Below, piece by piece: positions 57,877 through 64,000 of a DNA stretch of 64,000 nt (positions are counted from its first letter, which is position 1; every line of letters begins with the position of its first letter). The stretch is taken from the NCBI GenBank assembly GCA_021613375.1, contig CM038711.1, positions 18,849,194-18,913,193 on the forward strand. The letters are read 5' to 3'. The translations under genes and the position numbers were made by a program. The notes under the pieces are model-generated. The model was not told the DNA's origin and did no database searches. It saw only the letters and a list, made by a program, of their open reading frames with translations. This DNA comes from Megaleporinus macrocephalus. Its lineage: Eukaryota > Chordata > Actinopteri > Characiformes > Anostomidae.

Positions 57877-58200
57877 TATATAGTCGTGTGCAAAAATTTG
57901 AACACCCCTGCTCAATTTACACGTTTTTATGATTTTGTAAGTGAAAATAAGATCACACTTCTAAACATTTCAATGCATACTCTGACTGTTTATAACTGGG
58001 ATAACTTGCATACTGTTGCTATGCAAAATAAAAGAAAAAGAAAACATATATTTCCATTTTTATGATTTAGATTTTTCTATATCATATGCGCAGCAGCTCC
58101 AATTTATTGTACAAAGAAATTTGCAAAACGGTGCAAAAGTTTTATGCACTTTTTCCAGACAGGAAGTTTTTATTTGCTCAGCAAAACACTGGTACCTGAT
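57877..58200 (+). mobile_element. DNA transposon end fragment (Tc1-like, probable)
   Basis: GTCGTGTGCAAAAATTTGAA, CACCCCTGCTCAATTTAC and, further on, GTGCAAAAGTTTTATGCAC. The GTGCAAAA-TTTG-ACACCCC opening is typical of a fish Tc1-like family. No transposase is left. Confidence 0.45.
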
Positions 58201-60087
58201 GTGACAACCTGACTTGACTACTCAGTACTTCATTAACTAAATGAAGATTCCTGGTAAAGGACTGTGATAAATTGTCTGGGGTGTCCAGGAACTTTGGAAA
58301 CTTTGTTAGTTAAACTGGCGCACAAGATATTATCAACTTCTTTCAGAATAAGATATCCACAATACTTCATATTGTATTATATGGTGTTCTTACTTGTGAA
58401 GGTTTTTAAACAGTGAGCTTAAGTGAATAAGACTTTTGAACAATAGTGTATATTCTGTGAAAATTTTATAATGATTGGACCAATAGTAAAGCTCCAAATT
58501 GACTTTTTACATAAACACGTTCACAGTTAAAAAGGTTTTTAGTCTCTCCTTTAAAGTTACTATTTTGGAGATACATGTTTTTCTTTGCACAGTAACACTT
58601 TTTTGCTACACAATTTACAGTAAAACAGATCAATTTGAACAAGAAGCTGGCCAATAAGAACCTCACTTCAGCCCTGTAGTTTCAATATTGGTAGTATATT
58701 TTTATAAAGATGTTTAAACTATCAAAGCATCACATCTAGCATTTTATGCACAGAGCTACTGATAATTGTGCAACAGTAGGACATCCCGACAAGAATTCTT
58801 CTTTCTCCGTCTTCCAGCCAGTGCTGCTTCAATGTAAAAGGGAGAAACAGAAGGTGCTCTGTACAGGTAATGTTGGGTTTGTACTTTCTGAGCCAGCAAC
58901 GTAGCATTCTCCATTAAAAGTCACCCGCTGTTATGTATGTTTGAGGGGCTCATTCTAAGCTAACAAAAGTGCAATGATTTGTAGTTACAGGTAAATTATA
59001 CACTAATGTAAACATCGTTTAGCAAACTGTGGCATGTGACTGGATATTTTCAACAGGAGGAAATATGTACACCAATTCTAAAGAACAATTTAACTACACT
59101 ATTAAAAGTAATGGTTCTTGGCTCAGATATATAGCTAATGTAAAAACTGAGACAGAACCTTTACATGTGGAGGATTTTCACAGTCACTGAATTTGTAGTT
59201 CAGTTCCTTTCTGGGTCACTTAGCATTCACACTGACATAACTGACCAAAATATATAAACAAGAGTCATATGGATAAAAGGTCACTTCCAATTAAGCCCCT
59301 TTTTTTGATGTATGTTTGGTGACTTTGAAGCTGCCCAGTATTACTGTTGACTGACAAAAGTTCTGAAACACCTCTTCTGCACTTTGTTACTGAATATCTT
59401 TCTAAAACCACCTAGAAATATGACCAGCCTTCAAATAACATCAAGCATTTTACCTACACAGCTACTGCTGGACGCTAGCTAGCATAGCTAAAGTTAAACT
59501 CATTGAAAAGTTATACTGTGGGATGCTATACTATCTAGAGAGACTGTTGACCCGTGAGGACTGTCCATGCATTGACTAATAACTCTGACTAAACATTCTA
59601 GCTAATAATTAAACATATATTCAGATTTGAATCAATTGTTCTCTGTTCTTCTGGGGCGGCGATCTTGTCTCCTTTGTTTCTCCTGTCTGACAACATGAGT
59701 CTTCCTCACATATAACTGCAATAATATCCAGCAAACTTTCTGGCCCAACTGAACTTGCAGGTTTTAAATACATCTTGTTTTATGTGTCTTGTGATGTTCT
59801 AAGGCCATAATCCACAAGAGGCAGTGTGTTATTGAGTTTTCCACCACATGAAGCAGAGTAAAATCACTGGAACATTCAGGCTCGAGTGGCTTACTTTTAT
59901 CAAATTTCAACAACTTGATACGTTAAAATACAGTATATTTGAAATGTGTGGCAAAAAATCCTTTCTAGCACGGCCAACAGATTATTTGGAAGGCTAGTAA
60001 ATCACTGTAACCCACAGCCTGGAGTGGCTTACTGCTTACTGATGTGTACAGCAGGAAAGATGGCAGAAATTCCTTTACTGGCATGGA
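58201..60087. other. No gene seen
   Basis: AT-rich; short frames only. Confidence 0.4.
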
Positions 60088-60303
60088 ACAGTGGTCACCA
60101 ACCCTGGAGATACATGTTTCTGTCTGGTTTCAACCACAATCCAACATACATGCTCCAGCTAATTGTTTTTTCTCATAAGCCCTTGAATGGTTGAAACCAA
60201 AGACATTTGTGTTAAGAAAAGAGCAGCAAGTTTGATGTAGGTGTTGTACTTGGTTTGAAATAAACTCCAAGTAGACCTACAGGAGGAGGGTTTGGAGACC
60301 GCT
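60088..60303. mobile_element. Angel-like fold-back MITE
   Basis: The left end reads AGTGGTCACCAACCCTGGAG and continues TTTCAACCACAATCCAACA and CATGCTCCAGCTAATTG. The reverse complement of the right end reads GCGGTCTCCAAACCCTCCTC, then GTAGGTCTACTTGGAGTTT and CAAACCAAGTACAACACC. The two arms mirror each other along about 80 bp. I recognise the GTGGT-CCAACCCT ends from the Angel-type inverted-repeat elements of fish. No coding content. Confidence 0.75.
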
Positions 60304-62078
60304 AGCATAGAAGACCCACTTTGGTTCCTTGAACAGTTTTTTAAAGTTTGAAGAACTTTTGCATATAATGCAAGGGTTTATGAAAGAACTCTTAAATTAG
60401 CATTTTTTACGTTTTTATACGTGGTTCTTCTGCCGCATCACTCCAAAAACGTTTTGTAGTCCTGTCGTTTTTAAGGGTTTAAGATGGCAATAAGGCTGTA
60501 GAAGAGACCACTCTGCTTTGAGATTTCTTGTGATTTCAAGCTCATGAAGAGATGACAAAACTTGTTTGTTGTATGGACCAAAGATGTTATGTAGAGAAGA
60601 GACAACATGTGTTTGGCTGTGGTTGCCTGTGATCCATTTTTGTTCATGTTTCAAACAAACCACTCCAGAATATGTTCGACCGTCAGCAGATTCTTCTACA
60701 GTGTGGCGTCACTCTACCGCAACCTTTTGGGCACCTTTGATTTGAATAGTGTAGAGTAGGGTTCACTGAACCAGCTGGGTTCAGCCTGACTCAGTTAAAC
60801 AGTAAAACCACAGAAATCTTTTGGGTTTGGGGAAAGCAGTGGATTCAGTTTTACTACAACAATAGTATGTAAACATTGCTATCAGAACAACCTTAACAAT
60901 ACCCTAACCTCTGTGACCAGTCCTAATTTCCAATCGAGCCTATATTAACAATATACACAATTAGGTTATGGGATTATAAAATGAGCTATAGTCTGACAGC
61001 TTGTACACTTCGTTATGGTGTTCTTTATTTGTCATCAATATCAGCCCAGTTGCACAGATTCTCTTCACTGTGACACACAGTGAGAAGCTCACCACGCAGG
61101 TAACACCAGATGGAAAAACCTAGTGTGACTAATTATTGCGTATTTTCTTTTAATTATTATCATTTATAACCACCAAAAAATAACGACAAAGCTTTGTGGA
61201 GCTGGAACGAAGCCACAAGTCCAAATGATGGGTTAGGAGCGCTGAGTTAAGCAGCTGAACGACTCGCTGCTGGTTCCAGTTGAAGCCCAGATTCAGCAAG
61301 CGAGTGGGGACACTGCCAGACTAACTGTCTGTCTTATACACTTTATTTTCTGAAAGTGAGATAGTAGCACCGCTAAGAAGTCTTCTTTTAAGAGTAAGGA
61401 TAGCATGTAAGCATAGAGATTCCTCAGAATTCCTCTGAAAGGACAATACAAAGGTTATTGGTCAGACAGTATAACAAAAAATATTTATAGTTTAAAACTA
61501 TTTATCTGGTACTAATTTACTATTTAAAATTCATTAACTTTTTAAGTTAAAACAACTGTTTTGTATAGTAAACAAGAAACAAGATTATCTTTGTTTTATT
61601 TACTAGGTCTTGCAAGCAGAATGAGAGAGGGAGAATGGCACTAGTGCAAGCTTAATAATTCTTCTGAAATAATTCTGAAATTAAGATCCTACAGATCTCT
61701 TTATTTACCTTTAGTTTTTGAAATGAGTAACAAGTCACTCTTTCTACCAGTCTCTTGGGCAGTTAGTTAAGTTTTCTGATGTACTGATATGTTATGGCAT
61801 ATTGTAAAATTTGAGGTATCTCAAACCAATTGGGTGAATCAATTTGCAACAGTGCCAGCGTGACGCAGACCAGAGCTGTGTCTCTAGTTAAGAATATCAA
61901 AGACAAAAGCTTGCTATTTGCTGAGAGATACATGCTGAACAATGTTCTTTTCTTGAAATTGCATTTTTTAAATAATGGACAGCATAATGTAATCATTTTC
62001 ACGGACGCAAATTTTGGATTTTGATTTAAATTCAGGGGTCCAAGAGGTTAATTATTGGGTCTCCCAATATTTTATATA
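60304..62078. other. No gene seen
   Basis: No exon, RNA gene or nameable repeat. Confidence 0.4.
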
Positions 62079-62260
62079 CAGTCCCTCCACAATTACTGGC
62101 ACCCCTGAGCGATAAGTAAAACATCCTTAAAACTGTAAAGTTAAATCAGTGTTACTAGAACCTGAACCTAAAATTCATAATGTGTTAGGAAATACATGCG
62201 CAATTTAATGTTCTTAAAAACATTTTTTTTATTTTAGATATTTATAAATACTGAAATCTG
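62079..62260 (+). mobile_element. Tc1-like terminal fragment
   Basis: ACAGTCCCTCCACAATTACT followed by GGCACCCCTGAGCGATAAG is the terminal-repeat form of a Tc1-like family closely related to the remnant at 5480-6054. The rest of the element is missing or unrecognisable. Confidence 0.55.
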
Positions 62261-64000
62261 AGCTGGCCTCTTTAACAGTAAGACCCTGAAAACAGGTTTT
62301 ATAAATTTAGGTCATGAAATTCAGTGACAACATCTGGAGTACTTGGATGGCGTAATCGAGCTTGCATCTAACTTAACTCAATTCTGGCCAATCACAGGGC
62401 AGCTCACATCTCAGTGGGTGGAGTTTTGCGGCTAAAGGGGACGTGATTTATGATTCACTTAATGCTGGAAGTTGCTTGCTATTTCTTTACTTCGACAGAA
62501 CAAAAGTCAGAACCAATATATTTTATTAAGATGTCCAGCTGTGTCATAGCACCGTATCTAGTTAAGCTAGCTCATTCTTACTTGTTTTTGTGGAAGGTAA
62601 GCAGCTATCTGTGGTTTTATGCTATGCCAAAGGTATTGTAGCTGTGTGGTGGGTGTGGATGAAGAACTTGGTAGTAGGTAATAAGCTATCATTATCCTTG
62701 TTTGTCACTGGTTATGAGCGTATAGTTCAGATTACCATTTACTAATATGTTACTGTAACAACAGGCTTTGTTACTTTACAGTAACAAAAACGTGTCCTGT
62801 TGTAGCCCATATTGATAGCACTACATAAAACCAAAGACAGGATCTTTTGATAGCCTAAATAACCTTATTAGGAGCTTAGTAGTAAACTGTAACAGTGTCA
62901 GTACAATAAACCTGAGGTAGAAATTAACAACACAGTAACAAGTTAGAGGAACTAATTACTTGACAGAATGTTATGTTCAGGCAGAATGTTATGTTACCAG
63001 TAACATTACATTCCTTTGCAGTGTTGCTTGTGTCATGCTGGCTATATAGTCTGCACAGCAAAGCAAGATCATTTCAACACCAATGCAGCACATACCATCA
63101 ATCAATTATGTGCAAAGCATATATACCCTCAGTCATATATGCCCCACGTAGAATCAGGGCAACACAGGCCGAGCGCTATTTGGAAAACTGTTTTATTTGT
63201 GTGTAGCTTTACAACAATGATGTTCAGAAAGATGTTCGTTAAGTAATACAATTAGATTAACTCAGATGTATTGTTTACTAGCATATTAAGCAGAGTTTTA
63301 ACTAAAATAGGCTTTACTTCAAATGACCTTAAATTGCTTTAAATTTCAGATTCACATCCTTGTTTTCGATGGCATTCCACAGAAAGAGGAAGAGGGTGGC
63401 CCCTCTATCTAGAAAACAGAATCTGCTCAAGATGCTGTTTACCGGAATACATAGGCTGTTAAATACTTGTGCACAATATTATACTTAATAATAAAATATA
63501 CATATGCCTGTATGAATAAAGGCTTTCTCTCATCACTCATCTCTGCCTGTAGCATAAAAGTCTGAAAGTGTCTAGGAGAAAAATCACTAACGATATTGTA
63601 GTTTTATTTTAGTCATTTTTACCCGTCGTGGACAACAACAGCTTCCAGAGGCCACAGTGTCTAATTCATAGCTAGTTCTTTATATCTTGGAATCAAACAG
63701 CTGGATCTGATTAGTTGAATTAGTAGTCTAGTGCAGGCACAGAAAAAATACCTGCAGAAAATGAGGCTGCAGATTTGTTCCACTGTGATTGTAAGATGAC
63801 CACTTTTAAAATAAGGAGAGGAAGAAGTAGATGCCATTCCACTCCTGCCCCTGTGATGTTTCCTGCAGGACTACAGCAGCAAAATATTTGACTGTAGTGC
63901 AGTTTTTTGTAGTTGGAGTATAAATCTGCTAGTGAAAAAGCAAATTGGGACATTTTTAAATAAACTATTTCTGTTAAGGTAAAGTGAGAATATTTGGAAT
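62261..64000. other. No gene seen
   Basis: AT-rich to the end of the window. A short direct repeat (GGCAGAATGTTATGTT-like) occurs near 62965-62997. Nothing else recognised. Confidence 0.4.

Noticed and set aside
21460..64000. Exons of nr2f2, igf1r or another neighbour
   Set aside because: I looked for zinc-finger, kinase or other familiar exon motifs and saw none. The neighbourhood is only inferred.

Overview
The window looks like nuclear DNA from a ray-finned fish, probably an ostariophysan (characin, catfish or knifefish type). It is AT-rich, has spliced genes with GT-AG introns, and carries many microsatellites and decayed transposon families that I recognise from otophysan genomes. These are a Tc1-like transposase remnant, an 8-bp-target hAT MITE, an Angel-like fold-back, a long fold-back common in characins and catfish, and several SINE fragments. 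The taxonomic call rests on memory of repeat families and is an inference. No bacterial-style operon, CRISPR array or RNA gene is visible.

There is one protein-coding gene that I can support. It is an alpha-arrestin on the minus strand with coding span 20183 to 13643, in eight coding exons joined by consensus splice sites into a 402-residue protein. It has both arrestin folds and two PPxY motifs (PPNY and PPLY). Its residues fit ARRDC4 better than ARRDC2, ARRDC3 or TXNIP. A 5' non-coding exon probably ends at 21048, the promoter lies near 21280-21445 (three CCAAT boxes and a CACGTG E-box), and the 3' UTR probably ends near 12495.

Layout: 1-12.5 kb is repeat-rich intergenic DNA (SINE pieces, Tc1 remnant, diverged tandem array, fold-back element). 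12.5-21.4 kb is arrdc4, with transposon debris in its introns. 21.5-64 kb, upstream of arrdc4, has no recognisable exon. It alternates transposon relics and microsatellites with stretches of balanced composition rich in TAATTA-type motifs, which look like conserved cis-regulatory DNA. In other vertebrates ARRDC4 borders the large regulatory desert of NR2F2, on its upstream side. I therefore infer, without proof, that these stretches include enhancers of a developmental gene to the right of the window.

I found no convincing new biological system. The most useful leads are the arrdc4 promoter and leader architecture, an 80-88 bp sequence shared by the arrdc4 3' UTR and a site 4.6 kb away in opposite orientation, a diverged 160-bp tandem array, an interspersed repeat family with three copies (two bracketing a gag relic), and the candidate enhancer desert.
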